This document shows positions 30,700-42,800 of a stretch of DNA of 64,000 nucleotides, piece by piece (position 1 is the stretch's first letter; every line of letters begins with the position of its first letter). This DNA comes from Eledone cirrhosa (Eukaryota; Mollusca; Cephalopoda; Octopoda; Eledonidae): contig OZ024742.1 in assembly GCA_964016885.1 (NCBI GenBank), forward strand, positions 121,244,870 through 121,308,869, written 5' to 3'. The notes beneath the pieces are model-generated. The model was given only the letters and a program-made list of their open reading frames with translations, had not been told where the DNA came from and searched no databases. Position numbers and translations under genes: made by a program.

Positions 30700-30769
30700 G
30701 CATTAATTTAGAAATAGAGTTCTTTGTTCAAATCCAGTCAATACTATGTACACATCTACGTTGTGACCT

Positions 30770-31700
30770 TTTGAGGCCCTGGGCACTTAAAAGAGTGTTG
30801 TGGGAGGCCATGTTGCACCGGATGGCATACCATATGCTCTGGGGGATTTGACGTCAACAGGGGGAAGAGGCGAAGGGACGTCTGCTGGGCGGAATCCAAG
30901 TCACAGGTAGCCCCACGTTCCTCGATCACAGTGGGTTCCATTGTTGTAGAGAACCCTGTTGATGAGGACTCGGCAATATATTATCTACGGAAGAAACACC
31001 GGCAAAGCCAGTGAGACCGGAGACCAAGGCCACTGTTTCTAACAGGTAAGGTAGCCTGTTGCCATCCAATGTCGTCAAACCTGACGTTGCATATCTCCTC
31101 AGCTGCCACTCGGATACACATATCGAGGTCAGTGAGGAGTGACGTGGGCTGTAACAAGAAGCACTACAAAATGTGTAGAATGCCCAATCTACTCGTGAGG
31201 GTCGTGAACTGCTGGAGCCTGGACCTGAGGGTAGAGCGGATGGCCGGCGGGAGGAGCGCTGACCAGAGGCTGAAGACATCCTCTTTCTGGGTCCCCTGCA
31301 CCTGGCGGAGAATGGATCGCACGTCCGAGACGGAGGCTACAGAGCCCTATACGTCGTTGTTGACATTCCCCACCTCCAACTTGGACGAGATGACAGTCTC
31401 CACAGGCCCGCCCAATGCGGCATCATTCAGGTACCAAACGTTGAAAGGGGTCGTGATGTTCCGAGCAATGTGGTCTATACCGAAAGTAAAGAGAAGGACG
31501 CCCAAAGGGCCGCCCTGTTGGACCCAAGTGGCTGAAGGTATGACTGTGTCAGCAGCAAGGAGCATGCTCGGGGCTCCATACGAGAAGAAGAGGCCTCAGG
31601 CATAAGTGTCTAGGGCGCCATAGATGAACCTATTGATGAGTGCCACAATTGCACTCAGAAGGAGGGGCCCGGCTTCAATACAGCCTGTTCTGCTAGTTAA
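30770..31700 (-). pseudogene. Decayed reverse transcriptase remnant (WYLND type)
   Basis: The minus strand reads TWVQQGGPLGVLLFTFGIDH then NITTPFNVWYLNDAALGGPV, the RT boxes around QQGDPLGPLLF and WYLDD seen in non-LTR elements. The first catalytic Asp is Asn here. Further on, LTTLDGNRLPYLLETVALVS resembles the downstream RT region, with stops and frameshifts between. The segment is GC-richer than its surroundings. Confidence 0.55.
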
Positions 31701-33259
31701 CTTTTGCCTATATGGTGTTCTTTAATATTTAAGGTGCTCGTGTGTTTTTCCTTTCAGAATTTTTATTCGTAATCTTAATGTTCCATGTTCAAATCCCCCG
31801 TGCGGCACATTGGGCAACAGTTTTCTTCAATAATCGTTGGGTTGACGCAGACCATGTGAGTGAAACTGGGTAGGCGTAACTGTGGAAACCAAACGGATTG
31901 AATATACATGAGATTCAAGGCTCAGCCTGACCACTCAGCTCTGCAGTCGACCGAGGCCGAGCTTTTCTTAATGTCATCCATATAAACATTTTTTTTATTG
32001 TGTAAGAGTTCAGAAAGCAAGAGTTAATACATTAGTAATTAAAGAGCTTAATAACTCTGTAACTAACTTATATAGTTTGGGTAGAAAGGGATAATTGATA
32101 AGTGTGCAATTGTTACTTTTTTCTCTTTAAATAATTTATATGTTAAAATACTGATATATGTTAACATTTTACATTTAGAATTTTAAAATTACGGCATTTT
32201 CCGGTAAAATGCACTTTCTGACACCCCAAACCCCCTGCGTTCTATACACCAAAGGTATGAATATAATCTATACATAATATAAAATAATAATAATTGTTTC
32301 TACTTTTGGCACAAGGCCAGCAATTATCAGTGCATAACTGGTACTTTATTTTATCGACCCTGTAAAGATGAAAGGCAAAGTTAACCTCGGCGGGATTTGA
32401 ACTCAGATCGTAATATAAAATAATAATAATAATAATAATAAAATTATTGTGTACAGTGCTCAGGTGCACTACAACGATGTAGAGAGATGTTTAGGGTTGG
32501 TTCTTTCGCGCATCATACAAAAACAAAAACTGGCAATCGAAAAGTAAGTCCAGCAATGGAATAAGGGAAGGTTTCGCGATACTAATTTTATAACATCAAA
32601 GGAGAAGAAAAACATCCCGGGTATGCTAACCAACCCCACTGCTATTTCTAGTAGGTTGGGAATCAACCATAAGGGATTCCCTCTGCGTGTTCGTTGTCAG
32701 TGATGATGGTGTTTCGCGGCAATCGTCTCCGATTCGAATGCTGGTTTACATACACACACACACACATTTATACTATAAACAAGACAACACATCCCATGCG
32801 GACGTTTTCTCTTCTACCTGTCTTCTCTTATCATCAGCGAAGCTGGGTGCCTCAGCTAGTAATAATATATACGTCATATATAAGTATAGCTGTATTATTA
32901 GTTTAGTCTCTTTTATTACCTAATCAATACCAATAGTGATATTTTTATTCTAGAAAACATAACTATTTATATTGCTCTCTTAAATTCGTAAAAAAGAAAA
33001 AAAGGAATTGAATTATAGGTGAAAGCATTTGTAAATATACATTCTTCGCTGTTCATTACACCACAAAATAACTCCTGACACAATACACTTACTTTAATAT
33101 CAGATTCAATAAAACAAATCTTTTAAATATTATTATAATTTTTTCCCCAAAAAACCTTTTCCTGTAAAATACACCAGTGTCCTATAAGTCGAAAAATACG
33201 GTGGAACTTGGAAGAAAAAATTTAACTAAATTTAATTGAACATAATGAAAGGGCCGCAA
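31700..33259. other. Intergenic between the two host genes, no supported gene
   Basis: Apart from the SINE at 32291-32410 I see only AT-rich sequence, a (TAA)n run near 32415-32440 and a (CA)n run near 32752. GTTCAAATCCCCCGTGCGGC at about 31789 hints at another decayed tRNA-derived repeat. Confidence 0.4.
32291..32410 (-). mobile_element. S1 SINE, truncated at the head
   Basis: Reverse copy from TTGTTTCTACTTTTGGCACA to GGGATTTGAACTCAGATCG. It is flanked by TAATATAAAATAATAATAA duplications. Confidence 0.8.
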
Positions 33260-33391
33260 CTCTTTACATCCGGTTCTGGCAAGCACGTGTTCCTGTTAGT
33301 GTCGAATTAATTGACATGCTTTTTTATCACACCAGAAACATATAGCACTGTTAACAATTCCGGAAAGAAAGTACTAGCTCGAGTCCACAAA
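33260..33391 (+). promoter_or_regulatory. Possible NUFIP1 proximal promoter / 5'UTR
   Basis: Within 130 bases of the NUFIP1 ATG lie an ETS-type site on the minus strand (AACCGGATGT, 33275-33266) and a palindromic E-box CACGTG (33284-33289). Both are common in housekeeping promoters. No TATA box is evident. The transcription start cannot be placed from sequence alone. Confidence 0.25.
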
Positions 33392-33811
33392 ATGCAGAAT
33401 CATCATAATGTTTGGTCATCGCCATCATTTTATCAACCTAGCTTTAGTCCTTGGCAACAGAATACAGGACAATCAACACAATATGTTAATTACAACCTTC
33501 CAAACACACAGGTTTGGCCACAATACTATCACCAACCGCAACAACAACCACAAACACCATATCAGTCATATGAAGCTCCATCTATGTATAACCACCGAGA
33601 ATTCGTCCCTAATGTACAGTCATTCCCTAATCCTAATTTTGCCGTAAATGACGGAAGATATCAACATCATCAAAGACCTCCTCCTAATTCTCAACACTAT
33701 CGATCACAACCCTATGATAAGAATGTCAGTAGGAGAGATTACAACTCAAACTCAGCGACAAATAAGAATAATTCTTTTCAAAGGAATTCCAAAAATAATC
33801 ACGGAAAACAG
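33392..33811 (+). CDS. NUFIP1: NUFIP1 exon 1 (start codon; Q/N-rich N-terminus)
   Basis: 420 nt, residues 1-140, from ATG in context CACAAAATGCAG to donor AACAG|GTTTGG, ending in phase 0. The sequence is rich in Gln, Asn, Tyr and Pro (PQYYHQPQQQPQTPYQSYE) and has no globular motif. Vertebrate NUFIP1 also starts with a disordered, Pro-rich stretch, so the character rather than the sequence is conserved. Confidence 0.88.
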
Positions 33812-36800
33812 GTTTGGTTGTCTATCTATAACATTATTTCCTGCCATTCTAGTATCATTTATATCGTCTAAATATGTTTTATTTAAATTGTAAGATAAAC
33901 TTTCTGAAAGTAATCGTAGTAAGAAATGTAACTGTTTCTACTTTTGAAAGGCAAAGTTAACCTCGGCGGGATTTGAACTCAGAATGGCAAGGGCCGTAAC
34001 TCTATGCGTCAAAGCATCATGTCCGACCCTGTTACGTTCGGTTATCAGAGAAATGTGGCGAATTGGCAGAGTCGTTAGAACGTCGAATAGAAAGCTTTGC
34101 AATATTCGTTCCAGCTCTGGGCTATAAGTTCAAATCCCACCCAGGTAAACTTTTCCTTTCATCCTTTGGTTGTCGTTAAGTACCAGTTCAGTATTCTCTC
34201 TATCACTTTCCATCTCTCCTTCTCTGGAAGAGGGATGGGTTCCGCCAGGTTTAAAATGTCCAAGAAACCCTTACTACGAATCCCCCGGGTATTATGGGTC
34301 TTTACATATAAACATGTCAGAAAGAGAACAGTATAAAAACAATAGTTGTGCAGACCTGTCAACTCTCCCCGTTCGACGGGGAGATCTCCCACCCACTTTG
34401 GGGTGGGTGAGAAATGTCTTCTCTTTTAAAAATGGGTATAGCTTTCATTATGTAAAATCTCGGTGAATTGGCAGTATCGGTAGAGGGTTGGACGCCATGC
34501 CTTCTAGCATAGTTACGTCCCTTTACAGTCTGAGTTCAAATCCCGCCGAGGTTAACTTTGCCTTTCATCCTTACGGGGTCGATAAAATAAAGTACCAGTA
34601 ATGTACTGAGTAATTGTTGGCCTTGTGCCTAAAGTAGAAACAATTATGTAAAATCTCCCCGTCTGGGGGCACTTTTTTCCATGGTACTCTCCGTTTGGCT
34701 TTTTAGAGGTTGGAAGGTCTGTTGTATGTTTTGAAAATTTCTTTCAAAGTCCATGATTTTTGTTTATATACAACTCACATCAGGAAGGAGATATGGGAAG
34801 GTTCCAGATTCTCTGGATCTGCTCATGTGGTTTTCCTCTTAGAGGCCCCACTTGGTTTCATCTTGTCACTTCATGTCATTATTATTGTTCATCCCGCCGA
34901 GGTTGACTTTGCCTTTCATCCTTACGGGGTCGATAAAATAAAGTAGCAGTAATATACTGGAATAATTGCTGGCCTTGTGCCAAAAGTAGAAACAATTATT
35001 ATTGTTCAAAATATGACAGTGAATTGGCAGAGTTGTTAGAGCGTCGAACAATTGCTGAGCAGTATTTGTTCCAGTTCTTTACATTCTGAGTTCAAATCCC
35101 ACCCAAGTCAACTTTGCCTTTCATCCTTCCGAGGTAAAAAAAATAAAGTACCAGTAATGTACTGGAGTTAACATAATTGACTTTTCCTTCCTCACAAATT
35201 GTTGGCTTTGTGTCTAAATTAGAACTCATTATTGCTGTTCAAAATATTATGCTAACTCATTTAGGCTTATATATAAACTCTTACATTTTTATATATACAT
35301 TCCTACCACTTTAGAAATCTGCATCCCATAAGCTAATAAAAATTAATCACCCATCAAACATGCATACACACATATTTGGTATCCCATCACAAATGGAATT
35401 TCCAACCCTCCTATTTCCTACTACTCCCCAGAAAAGTCTTCTGATTCCACCATCAAACACAGTCAAATAAAGCAACTAACCAGAAACTTGCAAGTCACTT
35501 CCACTTTTCTACTCAGAAAATAAAATTGAGGCCCTACCTACAAGTATTGAGTGCTCATTCAATTAATGTTTGAAGTTTTATGCCGTTTTAAACACCCCTT
35601 TGAAATTAAAATGTATCTTATCACAGTATAAATTCAATTCTTGTTATATTTATTTGTATTTTCAGGAAAAAAATAAAAACAAAAAAAATGCCATTGAGGA
35701 TTTCCCTTTTAGCTGTGATATTTGTGACCGTGGCTTCAAAACAGAACAGATTTACAAAGAACACATTGACCAACATGAAAAGGTAAATGCACTTTCCTAG
35801 AATTATTTTTGTTAATAGTTTATTTTCATAAAGGTAGTAGAATTGCAAGAATGGTATAGTGGAAACTAAAATTCCTTACAATATTTGTCTCTATGTTTTG
35901 AGTTTCAATTCCACTAAAGTCGACATTGCTTTTCTTTCCTAAAGGGTTGAAAAAATTATATGCCACTAATATCCTGGGATTGACTCAATCAGCTGTACTG
36001 CTTAATCTCTTTCCAATTTCTGACCAATGTGTGAAGCCAGTATTTTTTATTCTCACAGTAATGTGCCAGCTTCAGCATTCAGTAATCAGAAGGAAGGAAG
36101 GTAGGCATATAAGCCAACCCTTACTTATGGTCATGAATCTTGGGTGTGGCCGAAAATGGGATTCCTCCGAAGGTTGTTTGGAGTAACATTACTCAATAAA
36201 GTGCGTAAGTCGGAGAACACAGAATCACTCCAGGTAGAGCTGCTACTTCTCTGAATTGAGAGATCATGGCTCCGATAATACGGACATGTGGTTAAAATGT
36301 CTCAGGAAAGAATCACTGGACAAATTTTACGGGCAAAAACCAACCGGCAGGAGACTCAGTGGTAGACCCTGAGCAAGATGGTTGGATAACATTCATGAGC
36401 TTGGCTGGTCACGCTTGGGGATCCAGCCGAATCAATTGGGGTGGTTGCCTCTGACAAGACCTGCTGGAAGGAGTGTTTGAGGACTTTGCCACCAGGACCC
36501 TCTCAGAAATAAGTGGGTGAAGAAGAAATAACTAACCAAAAGATGTTTATTTCTTTACACAAATTAAAAGTAAGAAACCTTGGTTGAAGTGAAAGGAGCT
36601 TCAATTATGTTTTTATTATATCCTCATCATCAGCATTCTCATTTTAATGTTCATTTTCCCATACAGTCAATGCTGAGATGGATTTGCAGTACTGCATGTC
36701 ACCACTTATGGTTGTGAACATTTATATGACAATATCAAATAAGATTTCGCATCTGAAAATCCAATATAGTGTGTATCAAAATAGTCTCTTTAACCCTTTA

Positions 36801-39800
36801 GCATTTAAACCGGCCAGAATACTCTCCCCTCTTTCTGTTCAATCTGGGCCAAAAACCGGCTTCTTCAACCAATGTTTATTATATCATCATTATTCTTCTC
36901 TTGTCTTGTGGTTTGAATATATCTACTCTCTTTCTCACATACATGTATATATGAACCTATAACTCCTGATGGAATCATAATGGTGCTCTAGCCATAGTGG
37001 TATACAGTGTGTCTTGGGCATTTAAAACCTGGTGGAGCCCATCCCTTCTCTAGGTTTGAACACAGAGAAGGAAAGAGAGTGTGATAGAAAGGAAGTGAGA
37101 AAGAGATATAGAGGAAGAGTCAACCCCAGTACTAGACTGGGACTTTATTTAATGACATTGAAAGGATGAAAAGCAAAGTTGACCTCAAAAAGCTGGAATG
37201 AATTTTGAAAGACATTCTGTCCAACATTCTAACAACTCTGCCAAATTTATCGCCTCCTCATATTTATTTTCATGGAGATATAGTTATATGAATAGACAAC
37301 TTTTTCCATTATCAAGATTCTCTAGAACTTGCTATATTTATATTTATTTATTTTTATTTTCCAGTGCCCCAAAGAGAATTGTAATTATTTTGCTGCTCCA
37401 AAATTGGTTAAAATTCACATCAAAATGGTAAATATTATTGAAAAGTTTTGTTCATTTCATATCCTTTAACCTTATTTTCTTTTCCAATTAAATTACAATA
37501 TTTGTAATTCTAAGTGAGCACTTGTCACTTCAAAATAAGAATAGCAATTTCAATGTGAGCTTATTTCACCCCATCAAAATGTAAACATACTTAACTTAAT
37601 TAACTGAGAAAATAAAGAAAGTGTAGCAAGGAAGTTATTCAGTCAGAGAATACAAGACTAAATAAAAAAAATTAATTGCAGGCAGTTCAACTATGGATAA
37701 TAAGAAAGTGCTGCTCATTTCCTATGGAATTATGAAATGAAACATAATTTACAGCCTACACCTATCTTCCTTTGAGATTGCATCTCATAGGTGTTCTAAT
37801 GATAGAGGCTCCAGTCCTATCATGATAAGCAGCAGGAAATGAAGTGTCATGCCCAAGGAAACAATGCACTACCCAGACCAAGAATCAAGTTCACTACCCA
37901 GACCAAGAATCAAGTGCACTACCCAGACCAAGAATCAAGTGCACTACCCAGACCAAGAATCAAGTTCACTACCCAGACCAAGAATCAAGTTCACTACCCA
38001 GACCAAGAATCAAGTTCACTACCCAGACCAAGAATCAAGTTCACTACCCAGACCAAGAATCAAGTTCACTACCCAGACCAAGAATCAAGTTCACTACCCA
38101 GACCAAGAATCAAGTTCACTACCCAGACCAAGAATCAAGTTCACTACCCAGACCAAGAATCAAGTTCACTACCCAGACCAAGAATCAAGTGCACTACCCA
38201 AACCAAGAATCAAGTTCACTACCCAGACCAAGAATCAAGTGCACTACTCAGACCAAGAATCAAGTGCACTACCCAGACCAAGAATCAAGTTCACTACCCA
38301 GACCAAGAATCAAGTTCACTACCCAGACCAAGAATCAAGTTCACTACCCAGACCAAGAATCAAGTTCACTACCCAGACCAAGAATCAAGTTCACTACCCA
38401 GACCAAGAATCAAGTGCACTACCCAGACCAAGAATCAAGTGCACTACCCAGACCCAGAATCAAGTGCACTACCCAGACCAAGAATCAAGTTCACTACCCA
38501 GACCAAGAATCAAGTGCACTACCCAGGCCAAGAATCAAGTGCACTACCCAGACCAAGAATCAAGTGCACTACCCAGGCCAAGAATCAAGTGCACAACATC
38601 ATGATCATCAATCCAACACCCTGAGCCACATACTTTTACCTGTTAAATTATGCATTTATAAAGTCTATGATGTAGTGTGTGAAGGCACGTGGCTTTGTGG
38701 TTAGAGTATTCGGCTCACATTCGTAAAGCCGTGAGTTCTGGCAAATTCTCACATAAATATGCTGGCGCATTGTGTCCTTGAGCAAGATGCTTTATTTCAC
38801 GTTGTTCCAGTCCACTCAGCTGGCAAAAATGAGTTGTACTTGAAATTTGCTGAGCCAGCCTTGTCACATTCTGTGTCATTCTGAATCTCCCTGACAAACT
38901 ACATTAAGGGTATGCATATCTGTGGAATGCTCAGCCACTTGCACGTTAATTTCATGAGCAGGCTGTTCCGTTGATTGGATCAACTGGAACACTCGCCGTA
39001 ACCGGTGGAGTGCCAGTCGATGAAGTGTATTGTTTCGAAAGTCATTGAGTGAACAGTTTTTGTGCTCAGTGTGGCACCTAATCATTTAACCCTTTTATTA
39101 CCATATTTCTAATGAAAGACATTAGTTTGTATTTTAGAACAAAACATAACAACTTATGATGCAATGTTTTTAGATTATATGTTTTGTATCATAGAACCAT
39201 GGGTGGTTTCAGGCAGTTTGATATCAAAAGGGTTAATAGTTAAACTGTTTTATGACCTCTCCCATTCCTTTAAACTCATTTAATCTATCTTGATTATATT
39301 TCAGCACCATGATACAGGATTGGCGAAAAAAATATGGAACATAGAATCTCAGGAAGAAATTGACAAATGGATTGCAGAAAGGAAAAGGTAGAATATTTGC
39401 TAACTCTATCTTTAAGGGGAAAATATATAAAATAGATAATAATGTTTCTACTTTTGGCACAAGGCCAGCAATTATCCCAGTGCATTACTGGTCCTTTATT
39501 TTATTGACCCTGTAAGGATGAAAGGCAAAGCTAACCTCGGTGGGATTTGAACTCAGAACATAAAGAGCCATAACTCTATGCTGCAAAGCATAGTGTCTGA
39601 TGCTTTACCAATACTACCAAACCACCACAAAATAGATAATAATAAAAAAAGAAAAGTAAATATTAAATGTCAGGAAATACAAAAGAATTAAGAAGTTGTC
39701 ATGTGCAGTGGCTTGGTGGTTAGGGTGCTAGAATTTGTAATGGGTTAAATTCATGGCAGCAGTGTTTCATAATATCTTTAAACCAAGCACAGTGTTAGTC

Positions 39801-42800
39801 TAAAGAATATGTGTTTTGGTCATATACAAACTAAAGATGAGTCTAATTAAATTTTATTTTGATTGATTGTTTCATCATCATCATCATCATCACCATCATT
39901 TAACATCCGTTTTCCTTGCAACAAGCTTTGAGCAGGTTGTCACAAACCACATCAGTAGATAATTGAAGCTACTGACCTCTCAGAGAGGTTGAAGGCTGCA
40001 TCTTGCTTACATACATCGTCTTGACTACAGAGTGCACTTGGTGCATTTCATTGTGCGACCAGCATTTGGGAGGTTATCATATCTTATACACAACTGAAGA
40101 GTCCTCTTGACACTTTGGCATGTTTTCTTTACAGAGTGTATTAGGTGCATTTTTTATTGTGGCAATGGCACCAGGGAAGTTGTCATGTCTTATACACAAC
40201 TGAAGAGTCCTCTTAACTGTATGTTAGGCAAGTTCTCTGGTTTGGTACTCTTCCTATTACCAACTGCTTTATATGGTGTACTAAGTGCATTTTTTCATGG
40301 CACCAGTACTAGGGATGCTGTTGGTCATTAACTCAAGTGAAGGGCTCTCTCTACCCTATGGGAGAGGTGACTTATTCTAAGTCAGATGTGTTTGAATAGA
40401 AGATGTAAGAAGGATGATAACCCTGAGGTATTCTTATAGCATATTATTGATAGGGATATTTCTTTAGTAATCTATGAGTGGCTTTCAACTCACCAGTGTA
40501 AACTAGCAAAACACTCTGGTTATATAGTGTTGATGCCCATGCAAGTATGGAAAATAAGATGTAAAACTGTGATGTTTACACCTTGGTACGTATTTAAAAC
40601 TATCACCCCACCCACTCCCATACATTCCCCATGAAGACAAGCTGAAGTATACATCATCCAACGAAGCCTTCAGCCCCCACAGTAAAGTTGTCATGATGGC
40701 GACATGGCAAAAAGTGCCCAGTCCACACTGTAAAGTGGTCATGTAGGTGTCAACAAAAAGCAGCCAGTACTCACTGTAAATGAGGTTGGTGTTAGGAAGG
40801 GCATCCAGCTGTAGAAACAAAGCCAAAATCAGTTCTGTATGAGAAAGACATGGCCACCTGACCTGCCATTGCTCACAACAGGATAATTCGTCTAATCCAT
40901 GCCAGCGTGGAAGAATGGACGTTAAATAGTGATGATGACTATTCTGAGCTGTCATGGTCATGAACAAAATGTACTATGATTGATTTTGATCTGTTGATAC
41001 ATTTATTGATAAACTTTACCACACTACACAGACTACAACTACTTCTATTGTTTAACAAGTCAATGTGTTGATACATTGCTAAAACCAAATTAGTGCTGAG
41101 TCTATTGAAGCATGCAACTTATTCCTTTAGTATTTAAACCAACCATATCCGGCCACAATTCTCTCACTACTTTCTGTTCAAACCGGCTGTAACTGGCCAC
41201 TCATACTGATGTTAAGGTATTGTTCTCAAAACAAATAATATCAAAATCTCATAGATTTGATATTATGTGAGCAAAATATAATAGTAAATATAGAGTAATG
41301 TAAATGCTAAAGGATTAATAATCCAAGTGAAATAGTTTATTTAATATCAAGTTTTTAATTTAATTTCATGTTTATCTTATCCAATGTTTGTTTTATTTTT
41401 CTTTCAAGAAATTTCCCAACTGTTGCTAATATTGCTAAGAAGCAATCCATAATTGATGACAAAATTGCTCGTGGAGAAGTCCTAGCTTCAAAGTAAGTCA
41501 TTATTCATATACTACAACATTTCATTTGATGTCACTATATTATTTGGTTGAATTCTGCCAAGAGGCTGTTGAAGGTGTTACATTGATTTTGAACTTTACT
41601 AAATTAACATTATATATATGTGTGTGTGTGTGTGTGTATATATATAAGAGGAAGACCAAGGTTAACATATGTTGATGCCTTAAGGACAGACACTGGTCTG
41701 TTGGAGATGCAGGATATGGCAGCGATAATGAGGGACAGAGACCGCTGGAGAGAACTCGTCCATGGATCTCGGGAATTTTACCCGCCTTAGATAGATAGAT
41801 ATATATAAATGAAGGCGCATGGCTTAGCGGTTAGAGCATTGGGCTTGCAATCGAGAGGTTGTGAGTTCAATTCTCGGACCAGGTGATGTGTTGTTTCCTT
41901 GAGCAAGACACTTTATTTCACATTACTACAGTTTACTCAGCTATAGAAATGGGATGATAGGACTGGGGTCTTTATCATTCCACTGCAAAGTGGTTGTGGA
42001 GGTGCCACGGCAAAAAAAAGCACCCAGCCCACACTGTAAAGTGGACATGTAGGCGCCATGGAAAAAAAGCACCCAGCACTCACTGTAAATGAGGTTGGTG
42101 TTAGGAAGGGCATCCAACTGTAGAAATCAAGCCAGAATCAGTTTCCGTATGAACAAGACAAGGTCAGCTGACAGGACAACCTGTCTAACCCATGCTAGCA
42201 TGGAAGAACGGACGTAAAACGGTGATGATGATGATGATGATGATATAAAGAGAGAGAGGAATGGAAGAAATAAATGAAACAGCTCTAGACCTGTACAAGT
42301 TATTTTTATATTAAATAAATACACACACACACACATTCATATACATCAGGACCCTCCATTTGTCTCAAGAGACGCTCTAACGACTCAGCTTAGGCATATC
42401 TATTTTAGATTTATTGAAGCTATTTTTGAATGAATATAACATCCCATTGAAGCTATTTTTTAATGAATATAACATCCCATTGAACAATATTGTGTATCTG
42501 ATTGAGAGCCTACTATGGTAGGTAGATACAGAGGTTTCTCTTCTCTCTTAAAACTGTCAACATCATTTTTAACAGTTCACTGTGTGCCACACCAGCAGCA
42601 TTTAGTGGCAAAACATATTGATAGAGTGATATACTGCAGTGATATACTGCAGTGATATACTGCAGTGATATACTGCAGTGATATACCGCAGTGATATACT
42701 GCTTAGTGATATACTGCAGTGATATACTGCAGTGATATACTGCAGTGATATACTGCTTAGTGATATACTGCAGTGATATACTGCTTAGTGATATACTGCA

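Noticed and set aside
31069..31605. 178-codon plus-strand frame
   Set aside because: The opposite strand of a recognisable RT remnant, so a shadow frame.
33314..33391. Extension of NUFIP1 upstream of the chosen ATG
   Set aside because: The frame continues upstream only to a TTG after an in-frame TAA; the first ATG in frame is at 33392.
37839..38704. Three overlapping long plus-strand open frames of 251-286 codons
   Set aside because: They are produced by a stop-free 25-bp tandem repeat whose three frames are cyclic versions of one peptide. There is no start context or conserved domain, and the array lies within a SINE in an intron.
41820..41890. Possible tRNA gene
   Set aside because: It has A- and B-box-like sequence but no good cloverleaf, and is the head of a composite SINE with a tail and repeat copies.
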